A stretch of 64,000 nucleotides of DNA, from NCBI RefSeq assembly GCF_004851605.1, contig NZ_CP031093.1, positions 4,074,061-4,138,060 of the forward strand, read 5' to 3'. Below the pieces are notes generated by a model that did not search any database, was not told the origin of the DNA, and saw only the letters and a program-made list of their open reading frames with translations. A program made the translations under genes and the position numbers. This DNA is from Hydrocarboniclastica marina. Its GTDB lineage: Bacteria > Pseudomonadota > Gammaproteobacteria > Pseudomonadales > Oleiphilaceae. Shown here in pieces: positions 39,071 through 47,841 of this stretch; position 1 is the stretch's first letter, and each line of letters starts with the position of its first letter.

Positions 39071-40258
39071 TCAGTAATAATAGCCCGGCGACTTTGGTTC
39101 CGGGCCATCCAGAATAGCATCTGAGACTGCTATTAACGGGTCCATGCAGTCTGCTTTGATCCGAGCCCAGCTTATCCAATCCTTGATTTCCTCGCTGAGC
39201 TCCCCATTCTGGACCGCAGCCTGTTCTACCGCTTCGATATATTGTCGTAACCGTTCAGCTTCTAGCCACTGCGTAGCGTTCGTCTTCAATTTCTCAAGTT
39301 GCTCCAGCTCCTGTTTCCGGAGCTCCGCCAGTCGGTCGTGCCGATCTTTTGCCTTTTGCCATGCCAGGCGCCTGCGTTCCTGTTCTTCAGTTCGGATGCG
39401 CTGCTCTTCAATCAGGTCTAATGCACCGGCAACAACTTGATGCAGCCTTTGCTCCAGCAGAGTTTTCGGCGTATCCCCCCAACTTCTGGATGGGTAACCG
39501 CCGATTGAAATCGTCAATTTTCCGGTTGGGTGATAGTCGTAGTCAGGTGGCCTTGGGTAGTGGGATCCGGTTCCCCAGCGATTCGGAGAACGTTGCCAGC
39601 GTTCAATTGCTTTTTTCTCTGCTGCGGTTACCTCATGCTTGCTCCTGGCGACATGCTCGCTGATTGCTATGGTCAACGAAGTTTCGTCCAGTCCGATCAG
39701 GGTACGACTCTTTTCACGGTCTACCCAAACCTTCATACCCTGACGTTCAAGCGCTTTTATCAGTGTGTCGCCTATCAATAATGCTCTATCGATGGCATCT
39801 CTAGTCACTTCGAAAGCAAAAATTTCTCCAGGCGCTGAACGCAGTCCTTTGTAGTTGTCCCATCCGGCTTTTTGTCTCAGTCGCTTGGATGCTTTCCTTA
39901 TCAAGGGATGCGGAGATTCGAGAAGTTCTGGCACATCAACAAAGCCTATACGTTCTTGGGCTGTCGTGGCTTTTTTACGCGAGGCATCAGGATTATTGGG
40001 GTTATAAGTGCGTGATCGACTGAGAGGCAGGGAGTAATTTTCAAACTCCTTGGCGGTAGGAAGCGGAATTTTCTTCGGTGAATGTCCGGCGTTGATTTTT
40101 GCCCAGTACCCACGTGGCGGCAAAGGTATCTTGTGCTTGCGACAAACCTTTCCCAATGCAACACCGGATATCCCATAGCGCGGCGCAACTCTGGAGACAG
40201 GCTCTGCCCATACCTCGCTGTAAAGTGATTCTCGCGTAATTGCGGCGACGCTTTCCAT
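39071..40258 (-). CDS. Uncharacterised protein with N-terminal HTH
   Basis: A 395-residue protein. The N-terminal 60 residues (LYSEVWAEPVSRVAPRYGIS, then a conserved IPLPPRGYWAKINAG) look like a helix-turn-helix found in many unassigned proteins of accessory regions. A long charged coiled coil lies near residues 275-345 (EQRIRTEEQERRRLAWQKAK). The ATG at 40258 with AGAGGT upstream is preferred to a TTG at 40303. It shares the strand of the primase-helicase and lies about 110 bp upstream of it, so they may be one module. No catalytic motif recognised. Confidence 0.6.
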   Translation of the reverse strand: MESVAAITRESLYSEVWAEPVSRVAPRYGISGVALGKVCRKHKIPLPPRGYWAKINAGHSPKKIPLPTAKEFENYSLPLSRSRTYNPNNPDASRKKATTAQERIGFVDVPELLESPHPLIRKASKRLRQKAGWDNYKGLRSAPGEIFAFEVTRDAIDRALLIGDTLIKALERQGMKVWVDREKSRTLIGLDETSLTIAISEHVARSKHEVTAAEKKAIERWQRSPNRWGTGSHYPRPPDYDYHPTGKLTISIGGYPSRSWGDTPKTLLEQRLHQVVAGALDLIEEQRIRTEEQERRRLAWQKAKDRHDRLAELRKQELEQLEKLKTNATQWLEAERLRQYIEAVEQAAVQNGELSEEIKDWISWARIKADCMDPLIAVSDAILDGPEPKSPGYYY

Positions 40259-40406
40259 AGGTAACCTCTGCTGATCAAAAGTGCCATTTTCTTTTATAGC
40301 CAATGATATGCCTGCCCCGCCAACTTTTCGCTACGTCCGGCTTTGAACTTTGTTATGTTAGTACAAACTATTGATTTAAAAGAATTATTTTTAGTTTTCC
40401 TCTTGC

Positions 40407-40430
40407 ATATTCTCAACCTCATGAGAATAT
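40407..40430. promoter_or_regulatory. Perfect inverted repeat, operator-like
   Basis: ATATTCTC and GAGAATAT pair perfectly around an 8-bp spacer, 22 bp upstream of the lipoprotein ATG and overlapping the likely -10 region (TATTTAAT). It is a good candidate for a repressor site controlling the cargo cluster. Confidence 0.5.
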
Positions 40431-40452
40431 TTAATAAAAGCAGGAGGACATA

Positions 40453-41301
40453 ATGAAAAGATTAGCACCCTTAACTACGGCAATATTGGCCGCTGCCCTG
40501 GCTGGCTGCGCGGCTACCCCACGAGCTTACAATCCGGAAGAGTCTCGGGCCTTAAACCTGGCGAGAGCCGGTGGCATCTACGATATGGATTTGCGGGATT
40601 CTGAGGATGGTACCCGCTCCTACAATAAAGGCATGTTGGTGCCATTACTGGATCTCGCCAGCCTGGCGACTTCATTCGATGCACCGCTTCGACATCTATC
40701 GGGTAGCCAGACGCTTTTGTTCAACGCTACCGACATCATGATGACACCGGACAATCCATCGGCGAGACCAAGCCTGATGGGATGGATGCCTGCGTCGATG
40801 GCCACTTCAGAGGCTCAGGCCTATGAGCAGTATGTAGATCTGGTTGACCAGGCCATCCGGCTAGCTGCCAATGATATGGCGTTGAGTGCCACCAAACTCA
40901 GTAACGTGGAAACGCCTGAGATTGACGGCCATCCACTGATGCTCTGGTCGATTGAAAGCACTGAGCATGGATGCGGTGCTGGTCAATGTGTGGTTGCTTA
41001 CAACATCAAAACGCCGAATCGCTGGAAGTCTCCGGCCTACGTGGAAGGTGCTGAGCCCGAAAGCTACAACATTGCAGCCAATCATCCAGAGAATTATTCC
41101 CGCCTTGTTTTCCGGCAGTCAGATGAGCAACTCAGCTTCCCTTTGGACGAGTTCTACCGCACGGTCAGTGGTGCCTTACCATCCTGGATGGTGGTGTATT
41201 TTCCTCCACACACCGTCACCCTGAATGGCAAACCGTTGCCTTACCCTGTGCTTTACGAGCAGGGGCAGCGACTGATGTTTAAGGAGCCAGATCATGAGTG
41301 A
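40453..41301 (+). CDS. Predicted lipoprotein, hypothetical
   Basis: A 282-residue protein with a lipoprotein signal peptide: MKRLAPLTTAILAAALAGC, lipobox L-A-G-C with the acylated cysteine at 19. The mature part is soluble and of no recognised family. AGGAGG precedes the ATG. It overlaps the next gene by eight bases, so they are co-translated. It is the first gene of the cargo cluster and probably faces the periplasm. Confidence 0.72.
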   Translation: MKRLAPLTTAILAAALAGCAATPRAYNPEESRALNLARAGGIYDMDLRDSEDGTRSYNKGMLVPLLDLASLATSFDAPLRHLSGSQTLLFNATDIMMTPDNPSARPSLMGWMPASMATSEAQAYEQYVDLVDQAIRLAANDMALSATKLSNVETPEIDGHPLMLWSIESTEHGCGAGQCVVAYNIKTPNRWKSPAYVEGAEPESYNIAANHPENYSRLVFRQSDEQLSFPLDEFYRTVSGALPSWMVVYFPPHTVTLNGKPLPYPVLYEQGQRLMFKEPDHE

Positions 41302-41707
41302 CTGGCATGATGAACTTGAGTTCGCGCTGTTGCCGCTTGAAGACGCCAAAATCGATAGCGACTGCATGACCTCTGTGATCAGCAATGCCCTGAGAGAGCA
41401 AGGCATCTTCCATCAATGCCGTATCGGATACGCAGAGGACCGACTGAGCCGAATGGTCACTGCCCCCCATTGTTGGATCGAGCTCGAACAGGGCTGGTGT
41501 ATCGATATCCGGCTCAGACAGTGGCTGGGCGATGAGGACGACCTCCCTCATGGCGTATTCCAGCCATCCAACTACCCGCGAGTTCGATATCAAGGCACTG
41601 CGTGGCTGGTTCCACACCTAGAGGTGGAAGATTTGAGGGCGATGACAAATGATGCCTACAGCAAGGTGAAACTGCCATGGCTGGCCGGGCGAGCCAGAGC
41701 GGCCTGA
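41294..41707 (+). CDS. Transglutaminase-like cysteine protein, predicted
   Basis: A 137-residue protein. A cysteine-histidine-aspartate triad in transglutaminase/papain order is visible: C24 in DCMTSVISNALREQGI, H59 in APHCWIELEQGW, and D71 in CIDIRLRQW. The spacing and the H-x-W-x-E context fit the transglutaminase core fold. Such proteins can be proteases, deamidases or acyltransferases. It overlaps the lipoprotein gene. Substrate unknown; the fold is my inference from the motif pattern. Confidence 0.6.
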   Translation: MSDWHDELEFALLPLEDAKIDSDCMTSVISNALREQGIFHQCRIGYAEDRLSRMVTAPHCWIELEQGWCIDIRLRQWLGDEDDLPHGVFQPSNYPRVRYQGTAWLVPHLEVEDLRAMTNDAYSKVKLPWLAGRARAA

Positions 41708-41777
41708 CGCCGGTCAAAACTTGCATTTTTTCAGGTTCTGATAACTTCGAAGTAAAGAACTATCGGGGACTGAAACC

Positions 41778-42167
41778 ATGGTGAGGGTGACAAAAATAAT
41801 AGCAGTGGGGCTCGCCGGGATCGGCGTTGTGGAGCTCGCCTTTAGGGGTACTGATGCAGCGCTTTACACATGGTATCTATTGTTCGTGATCTGGGTGGCC
41901 CCACTGCTCATTCGCTTCGCAATGGCCGCAGTCGATGCTTACAAGACGGTTTTCGCCAAGGGACCCGATGGTGAAATGACGTTTCCTGAATTCGAGAAAA
42001 AAATGGCGTCGTTTAGTCAAAGTAGTGATAGGGAAGAAAACGGTCCGAGCGGCACGGCAACCTCCGGCACCCGGAGTCAAGAAGGCGCAGGCGATCTGTT
42101 CGATGACATCAGAGTCAATCCGATCCTCCGGGAGGATGATCCGTTCGGGCAGTTTTTCGACTCTTGA
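41778..42167 (+). CDS. Small membrane protein, hypothetical
   Basis: A 129-residue protein with one or two N-terminal membrane helices (IIAVGLAGIGVVELAF, LYTWYLLFVIWVAPLLIRFAM) and a polar acidic C-terminal tail. No family recognised. It lies between the transglutaminase-like gene and the recombinase, on the same strand. Confidence 0.55.
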   Translation: MVRVTKIIAVGLAGIGVVELAFRGTDAALYTWYLLFVIWVAPLLIRFAMAAVDAYKTVFAKGPDGEMTFPEFEKKMASFSQSSDREENGPSGTATSGTRSQEGAGDLFDDIRVNPILREDDPFGQFFDS

Positions 42168-42227
42168 GGTGGTTCCTTATGGGTACAGATCAGAGGAACC
42201 AGAAGTTCGAACCCCGCAAGGGCCACC

Positions 42228-42274
42228 AGAACCACTTAAACCAGACCGGCCAGAGAGAACCACTTATAACAGAC
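42228..42274 (+). repeat. Tandem direct repeats before the recombinase gene
   Basis: AGAACCACTTAAACCAGAC (42228-42246) and AGAACCACTTATAACAGAC (42256-42274) match at 17 of 19 positions with a 28-bp period. They end 13 bp before the serine recombinase ATG and may be its recombination or operator sites. Confidence 0.45.
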
Positions 42275-42287
42275 TGAGGAGCGGAAA

Positions 42288-42920
42288 ATGTTTATTCGAG
42301 CCTACCTGCGGGCATCCACGCAGGAACAGAACGCGGAGCGAGCCCGGGAGTCACTGGTACAGTTCGCAGCCAACCACGGTCAACGCATTGCAGCTTTCTA
42401 TGTGGAGAATGTGTCCGGCGCTACTTTGCACCGGCCCGAGCTGATGAAGCTGATCGCGGATTCCGGCGAGGGTGACATTGTGCTGGTCGAACAGATCGAC
42501 CGTCTAGCCCGCCTCAAACAAAGTGATTGGGATTCCCTCAAGCAAAAGCTGGCCGCCAAGCGGTTAGCCATTGTTTCTCCGGAGTTGCCAACCAGTTGGC
42601 TGGCCCTGGAGAAGAAAGACGACACCGGATTCACCGACTCCATTCTCCGGGCCGTAAACGCCATGATGCTCGACATGCTGGCTGCGGTGGCCCGAAAAGA
42701 CTACGAAGACCGCCGGCGTCGGCAGTTCCAGGGCATCCACAAAGCCAAAACGGAGGGTAAGTACCAGGGGCGGCAGCCAGACCTGAAGCGCAGGCAGCAC
42801 ATCGCCAGCCTTCTCAAGAGCGGCCACAGCTACAGCGAGATCCAGGAGATGCTGAGCTGCTCCCGCCACATAATTGCGTCTGTCGCCAAAGAACAAAGAC
42901 AGGCCGATGCTGTGGCCTGA
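42288..42920 (+). CDS. Serine recombinase (resolvase family)
   Basis: A 210-residue small serine recombinase. The catalytic serine is S10 in RAYLRASTQEQ, and the EQIDRLARL segment and LDMLAAVARKDYEDRRRRQ helix belong to the resolvase fold. The C-terminus is an HTH (SYSEIQEMLSCSRHIIASVAK). Such enzymes resolve plasmid or transposon co-integrates. It is typical of plasmids and ICEs. The ATG has GAGGAGCGG upstream. Confidence 0.88.
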   Translation: MFIRAYLRASTQEQNAERARESLVQFAANHGQRIAAFYVENVSGATLHRPELMKLIADSGEGDIVLVEQIDRLARLKQSDWDSLKQKLAAKRLAIVSPELPTSWLALEKKDDTGFTDSILRAVNAMMLDMLAAVARKDYEDRRRRQFQGIHKAKTEGKYQGRQPDLKRRQHIASLLKSGHSYSEIQEMLSCSRHIIASVAKEQRQADAVA

Positions 42921-42968
42921 GACCAACGAAGGGCCCTCAAGGGGCCATCAACCATTGGAGACCTGAAT

Positions 42969-43127
42969 ATGCTGAACCTATCTGCCACACTGATTGCATT
43001 CCTGAGCTTTGTCGCAGTCGTACTTTTTATCTGCGTTATCGCCTACCGAAACGCGGACCGTCTGGAAGCGTTCGTAGAGCGTAAGTTCCGAAAAAGATCA
43101 CCCCGTCACAATGGCGATCTGAAATAA
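42969..43127 (+). CDS. 52-residue membrane protein
   Basis: A short frame of 52 residues starting MLNLSATLIAFLSFVAVVLF, with one membrane helix and a strongly basic C-terminus (KFRKRSPRHNG). GGAG lies eight bases before the ATG. Sits between the recombinase and the DUF7673-like gene. Function unknown. Confidence 0.5.
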   Translation: MLNLSATLIAFLSFVAVVLFICVIAYRNADRLEAFVERKFRKRSPRHNGDLK

Positions 43128-43232
43128 ATTCGGGGCAAAGCGGTGTCCTTGCCCAAAACGGGCAGTTTGAGAGCCGTGCCTACTGCGTCATCCATGGCAG
43201 CATAATCGTGAAGTCGATATGAGGTTATGCAC

Positions 43233-43583
43233 ATGACGGACAAAGCAGCCACGCTTCCCGAAAGCTTTCTTCTTTTACTGGAACAGGAAGAAAAGCGGAG
43301 GCAACAGCGGGAGGACTCGGGGCTTCCAGCTCTCACAATACTGATCGACGCCGCTCATAGTGGGGGCGGCCAGGCTCGGCATGTCCGGCGTTTCCTTCTT
43401 GGCCTTTATAACGCCAGCCACTGGCCATTCGAGTTGAACCGGTTGAGAGCCTTGGATACCGAACTGCAACAGGCAGCCTTGCAGGTTCTGGCGCTGGATT
43501 GGAATGGCCGGGAGGTTCACACCTATGTGCCGGGTGGTGATGAGTTGTTTCAGGCTTGGTGGGAACAGGAGTCGAAAGCGTGA
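43233..43583 (+). CDS. DUF7673-like protein
   Basis: A 116-residue protein. The GQARHVRRFLLGLYNA segment and the following acidic stretch resemble DUF7673 proteins, which are common on plasmids and integrative elements. No catalytic motif. The ATG at 43233 has GAGG at eight bases; the one at 43227 is too close. Last gene of the rightward cargo cluster. Confidence 0.6.
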   Translation: MTDKAATLPESFLLLLEQEEKRRQQREDSGLPALTILIDAAHSGGGQARHVRRFLLGLYNASHWPFELNRLRALDTELQQAALQVLALDWNGREVHTYVPGGDELFQAWWEQESKA

Positions 43584-43673
43584 TACGCTTGTTGGACTAT
43601 ACTGATCGAAACCTACCCAGCCTCGTAACGGGTGTTGTGCGCCCAATGTGCCAGTCGGATGTGTGGAGGAGCT

Positions 43674-45770
43674 TCATTGGACCTCCTGCAGAATCCGATC
43701 ACATTCAGAGATGACATACTCCGGAATTGTATCAAACCTTGCAGGATCAAGCTGGCAAATAAACTCATTCTCAATGTGATATGTTTCATTGATAAACTTC
43801 TGAACAACAGAATTCTCAATATCCAGGTCTAACAGGCGAAAAATCTGAAGTTTTTCATACCCGTTCTCAGAAGCTCTATAAAGCGATTTCAGCGCATTGA
43901 TATCAGTAACTCGATTCAAAATGTCAGGATATGAAAATCCGTTCAGAAATCCCGCTATTTCATTGCATCCATTGGAGAACTTAGCAGGAACCATTTCCGG
44001 ATAATTGCTATCTGCCCCTATGGGTTCTCTGGTATCAATTGCACGCTCTCTCTTATGCAGAATATTAGAGAGTACTTGATAAGCGTCTCCCTTGTCGTCA
44101 GAAATTTCAAAATGACGTCTCATGTAAATCAGCTTGATAACATTATCCTTGTCAGAGGCGAGAGCATTCTTGCAAATCTGGGAAAAGGTTTGCATATCCT
44201 CTTTTCTGATTACATATTCAACTAACTGGCCAGATTCAAGCCTCAGAAACGATGCCGAAGTCTGATTGCTGAACTTATGCGCAAGAGACTTAATGGTATC
44301 GATAATTGGCTCCACATCATGTGTAAGCATCAAAACTGTTTTACTCTTCAAGCATGAATCAGCTTTTCGACGGAAAAGCATTTCGAGAATGGCATACTTT
44401 TTGTTCTTGTCAAATGAAGAAATTGGGTCATCCAGAATGATCAAGTCCGGTTTTCTTGAAAGACACTCATACATGAAAAGAACGATGGCAAAAGCATTTC
44501 TTTCACCAAAACTGAGGTGTTGACTTCCGCCGCTGAGATATTCCTCGTGATCGGCATGTCTCAGTTTCAGTTGTGACTGTTCGCCTTCACCTACTATCTC
44601 AACCTTATATCGGTAACCTGCATATGAGAGAAAATTGTTAATGTCGATCTGATGCCGTTCGACCGTTCTCTTCATCTCGCTTCGTTGCTGACTGATCTTT
44701 CCCTGAAGTTGGTTGGCCTGTGCAATTACTTCGTCGATAGAGTCGTTAATCGGAGTGATGGCTTCCAGCATCCTTTCTGAATTAAGCTCCGAGAAAAAAG
44801 CCAGGTCCAGTTTATAGGCAGGGAGTTTTTCAGAAACTTTTTCACCGTCTTTAAATTGGAAAGCAGAAAGTGTTCTAAGATTTTCGAGCTTCTCAGTGAA
44901 ATTATCGATTTGACTTTTTACCGAAGCAAGAAATGCTTCATGTTCTTTTTCAATCCCGTCCTTCAGTTCTGTAATTGCCTTCAGTTTACCCTTCGCCTCT
45001 TTAGAAAAGAAGTCGCCCAACTTTTCGATCACACCGATTATGGCGATCAGGTTCTTAATCGTATTTTTATCATATTCTTCGCCAACCTTCTTGATCTGAT
45101 CCTTCTTTTCAGCTACATGCGAGGTGCAAAATGGACAACTATCAGATAGTTCCGAAAATTCGTACCCCTTTGTTTGCCAGTCAATCCAGTTAACACTGTT
45201 TTCGCTCTGAATGAACGGTGTATAAGATTCAAGGCCAGAGGGAACATGTTGAATTTTATTGCCTGAAGATAGTCCTTTCATTCCTGTCGAAGATTTGGAC
45301 AAACCGGATTTGGTCAACTTGAAAGCATTTCCCATTTCCTTGAGGGTGGTTATCAAGGTTTCCAGTTCTTGATTTCCAGAAAATAGTTGTTTGATATCTT
45401 GGATCAAACTTTCAATTTCCTGCTCTTTCTTTTTGTAGGCATCTGTTCTAATCAATATATCAAAGCTGTTTCTGAGCAACTCATCAGTTTTGAACACAAA
45501 CTGACTGACGTACTCCTCGTTGAAGCACATGACAGTATTGATGCTTTCTATGCCGGTAACTTCGGGTGTTATTCCATCTGGATTGGATTTTCTAAGCTTA
45601 AATGGGATGAGTTCATTTAAATTTGAGCCTTCAGTCGTACCGAGGGTAATTGCCCGAGCAATTGAGCTTTTTCCGGTTCCGTTTGGTGCGAACTTTATGT
45701 TCAGCGTATTTTCAGAAAGAACCAAACTAGCCCAATCAATGTTATTGCAATTTTTAATCTCGATATTCAT
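43674..45770 (-). CDS. RloC-like AAA ATPase at the end of the BREX operon
   Basis: A 698-residue SMC/RecF-like ATPase. Walker A is APNGTGKSS (residues 28-36), a zinc-hook-like C-P-F-C lies near residue 212 inside a coiled coil, and the signature SFGERNAFA is followed by Walker B LIILDDPISSFD near 440. The C-terminal 200 residues are a separate helical domain, as in RloC/PrrC anticodon nucleases, but I could not confirm the nuclease residues. It starts ten bp after brxL. It is visibly more AT-rich than its neighbours, a sign of a separate origin. Confidence 0.75.
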   Translation of the reverse strand: MNIEIKNCNNIDWASLVLSENTLNIKFAPNGTGKSSIARAITLGTTEGSNLNELIPFKLRKSNPDGITPEVTGIESINTVMCFNEEYVSQFVFKTDELLRNSFDILIRTDAYKKKEQEIESLIQDIKQLFSGNQELETLITTLKEMGNAFKLTKSGLSKSSTGMKGLSSGNKIQHVPSGLESYTPFIQSENSVNWIDWQTKGYEFSELSDSCPFCTSHVAEKKDQIKKVGEEYDKNTIKNLIAIIGVIEKLGDFFSKEAKGKLKAITELKDGIEKEHEAFLASVKSQIDNFTEKLENLRTLSAFQFKDGEKVSEKLPAYKLDLAFFSELNSERMLEAITPINDSIDEVIAQANQLQGKISQQRSEMKRTVERHQIDINNFLSYAGYRYKVEIVGEGEQSQLKLRHADHEEYLSGGSQHLSFGERNAFAIVLFMYECLSRKPDLIILDDPISSFDKNKKYAILEMLFRRKADSCLKSKTVLMLTHDVEPIIDTIKSLAHKFSNQTSASFLRLESGQLVEYVIRKEDMQTFSQICKNALASDKDNVIKLIYMRRHFEISDDKGDAYQVLSNILHKRERAIDTREPIGADSNYPEMVPAKFSNGCNEIAGFLNGFSYPDILNRVTDINALKSLYRASENGYEKLQIFRLLDLDIENSVVQKFINETYHIENEFICQLDPARFDTIPEYVISECDRILQEVQ

Positions 45771-45780
45771 TTCGCGCTCC

Positions 45781-47829
45781 CTAAACTTTAATAAACGTCA
45801 CCTCAAAGGCCTTGCTAGACCGAAACTGCTGCAACCGGTTGGCAAACGCGAAGGTTTCATTCATCTCGTAGTGCTGGAAGATGTCCAACCCCCGATCCAG
45901 TGAGATCTTCCAGCCGTGGTCCGTAACGATATGACGGGCGTGAATGGTGCCGCTTTCATCAAACTCCCAGGTGAAGTCGATGCCCACGGTGCGAGCGGAT
46001 TCCTGGATCTTTTCAAAACTCTCGTCTTGCAGATCACCCTTGAACTCGTCGCGGACGGAGACGAGGTGAACCGCCACTTCATCCTCTTCGGCCTTGTTCT
46101 TCACGATAGCTTCGAGAAACTCCATGAAATTTCGGATCTGGTAGAAAAGCCGAATGTAGGGGTCTGTGACGGTGATCTTGCTGGCTCCCTTCAGGTACGG
46201 GCCAAACAAGCCGTCGAATGAGATACCCTTCTGGTTTTCCTGGAAGGTCAGGTGCTTTTCTTCCAGTACGGGCTCGGGGGAATATGGCTCTTTGGGCTCG
46301 ACACCTTTAACGTCCGCTGTTGGCTCGGGTTCTACTCCCCCGTCATCAGGGGTAGACACCGTCTGGTGGTAGTAACCCGGGTACTCCTCTTCCTCAAGTG
46401 TGGTGACCAGCCGTTCCTGCCCTTGCTGATCGTGATAGGAAAAGCGTACTTCTCCGTAGGTGGTATCAATCCGTTGTAACTGGTCCTTGACCCGCTTGCG
46501 CCCCTCGATGGCAAAACGCAGCACTTCTTCCACCTCTTCCCTGGTCGCTCCCCCCTGGGGGAACAGGATCTTCATCAAGCCGGAAAAGGTCTTGTTGATA
46601 CCGTCCCGGTCACGGGTTGAGATATCCGAAGACAGGGTAAAGTGCTCCTTATACTGATCGGAGTAATCGTAGTTCCGCATCGAGCGCAGGATTTCCGCAA
46701 GGTAGTCCACCACGAAGCCATAGCCGTCGGAGAACATCTCGCCCCGGATGATGTCGACCTCCCACCCCGGGATGTAGAAGTGGATCCGGTCCAGAAAGGC
46801 GGAATCGTAGAACTTGTCCGGAAGCTCATCGAACAGGTCGGAATGTTTCAGCATATACGGCACGGTATGCCGGGTATTTCCCACGAACACCATGGAGGCC
46901 TCGGCGCCCAGGGTTTCCACACCCCGGGAGAAGGACTTGTTGGCCATGTAGTTCTTCATGATGTCGACGAGGGCTTTGTCGACGCGCTTCTGCTTGCCGG
47001 CGAATTCGTCGAAGGCCACACAATCCCAGTACCCTACCAAGCCGATCTTGCCGCTGGAGTTATTCACAAACAGTTTGGGTACGGTGACTTCACCGCCGGA
47101 TACCAGAATCCCATGGGGCGAGAACTCGGAGTAAACGTGGGATTTACCTGTCCCCTTGGGGCCAAGTTCAATCAGGTTGTAGTTGCGCTCGCAGAAAGGA
47201 ACCAGACGCAGGAGCTGGAGGAGCTTGCTGCGCTTGCCAAACATGTCCGGGTTAAAGCCGATGCTCTGTATCAGCAGGTCAATCCACTCATCGGTGCTGA
47301 ACTGCTGCCGCGCTGCAACGTAGGCGTCATAGTCGAAGTGCGAAAGCTGAATCGGCTTGAGGGTGGACAGGATCCAGGGACTGGCATTCTGGTCTTCAGA
47401 AAATACGTATTCGATGTCCGCGATGCACCAGACGCCGCTTACAAGCAGTTTGGGGTGAGCCTTCACGGTTCCGGAATCCACCAGCACCTTCTTGATCCCC
47501 AGGTTGGAGAACTGCGCCTCGTAGGCATCCGTCTTCTCATTCAGGGCCACGCTGATCTTGTCGATCACCTTGTAGCGCCCCTTTTCCTTGATATTCGAGC
47601 GCACCAGCCCGGCCTCGTTTCGGTGGACATAGTGCTTGGCCAGAATCTCCTTGACCGTTTCGATACCCGTCTGAATCGTGGCCTCATCGCTGGTGGCGCA
47701 GTACTGGCCAAGCAGATACTCCAGCACGTATGAGGGAACGATGGCGTTGCCCTTGACCGTTTTCACCAGGTCTTTGCGCACTACCAACCCGGGGAAGTGT
47801 TCGTTGATCTTTTGGTCAAGCGTGCTCAT
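45781..47829 (-). CDS. brxL: BREX protein BrxL
   Basis: A 682-residue BrxL. The AAA+ core has GPKGTGKSHVY (Walker A near residue 221) and the nearby EFSPHGILVSGG; a conserved CVAFDEFAG follows. BrxL is needed for phage resistance in type I BREX. From about residue 538 the sequence (LFGPYLKGASKITVTDPYIR ... HARHIVTDHGWKISLDRG) looks like a MIT_C-type domain; I see no Lon serine-lysine protease motif. GAGGG precedes the ATG. It lies 12 bp after pglZ. Confidence 0.93.
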   Translation of the reverse strand: MSTLDQKINEHFPGLVVRKDLVKTVKGNAIVPSYVLEYLLGQYCATSDEATIQTGIETVKEILAKHYVHRNEAGLVRSNIKEKGRYKVIDKISVALNEKTDAYEAQFSNLGIKKVLVDSGTVKAHPKLLVSGVWCIADIEYVFSEDQNASPWILSTLKPIQLSHFDYDAYVAARQQFSTDEWIDLLIQSIGFNPDMFGKRSKLLQLLRLVPFCERNYNLIELGPKGTGKSHVYSEFSPHGILVSGGEVTVPKLFVNNSSGKIGLVGYWDCVAFDEFAGKQKRVDKALVDIMKNYMANKSFSRGVETLGAEASMVFVGNTRHTVPYMLKHSDLFDELPDKFYDSAFLDRIHFYIPGWEVDIIRGEMFSDGYGFVVDYLAEILRSMRNYDYSDQYKEHFTLSSDISTRDRDGINKTFSGLMKILFPQGGATREEVEEVLRFAIEGRKRVKDQLQRIDTTYGEVRFSYHDQQGQERLVTTLEEEEYPGYYHQTVSTPDDGGVEPEPTADVKGVEPKEPYSPEPVLEEKHLTFQENQKGISFDGLFGPYLKGASKITVTDPYIRLFYQIRNFMEFLEAIVKNKAEEDEVAVHLVSVRDEFKGDLQDESFEKIQESARTVGIDFTWEFDESGTIHARHIVTDHGWKISLDRGLDIFQHYEMNETFAFANRLQQFRSSKAFEVTFIKV

Positions 47830-47841
47830 TGGCTATAACCC

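Noticed and set aside
42205..42228. tRNA-like 3' end (GTTCGAACCCCGC ... CCACCA)
   Set aside because: The T-stem does not pair apart from its closing G-C, and no D or anticodon arm lies upstream. It is not a tRNA, though a chance att-like match is possible.
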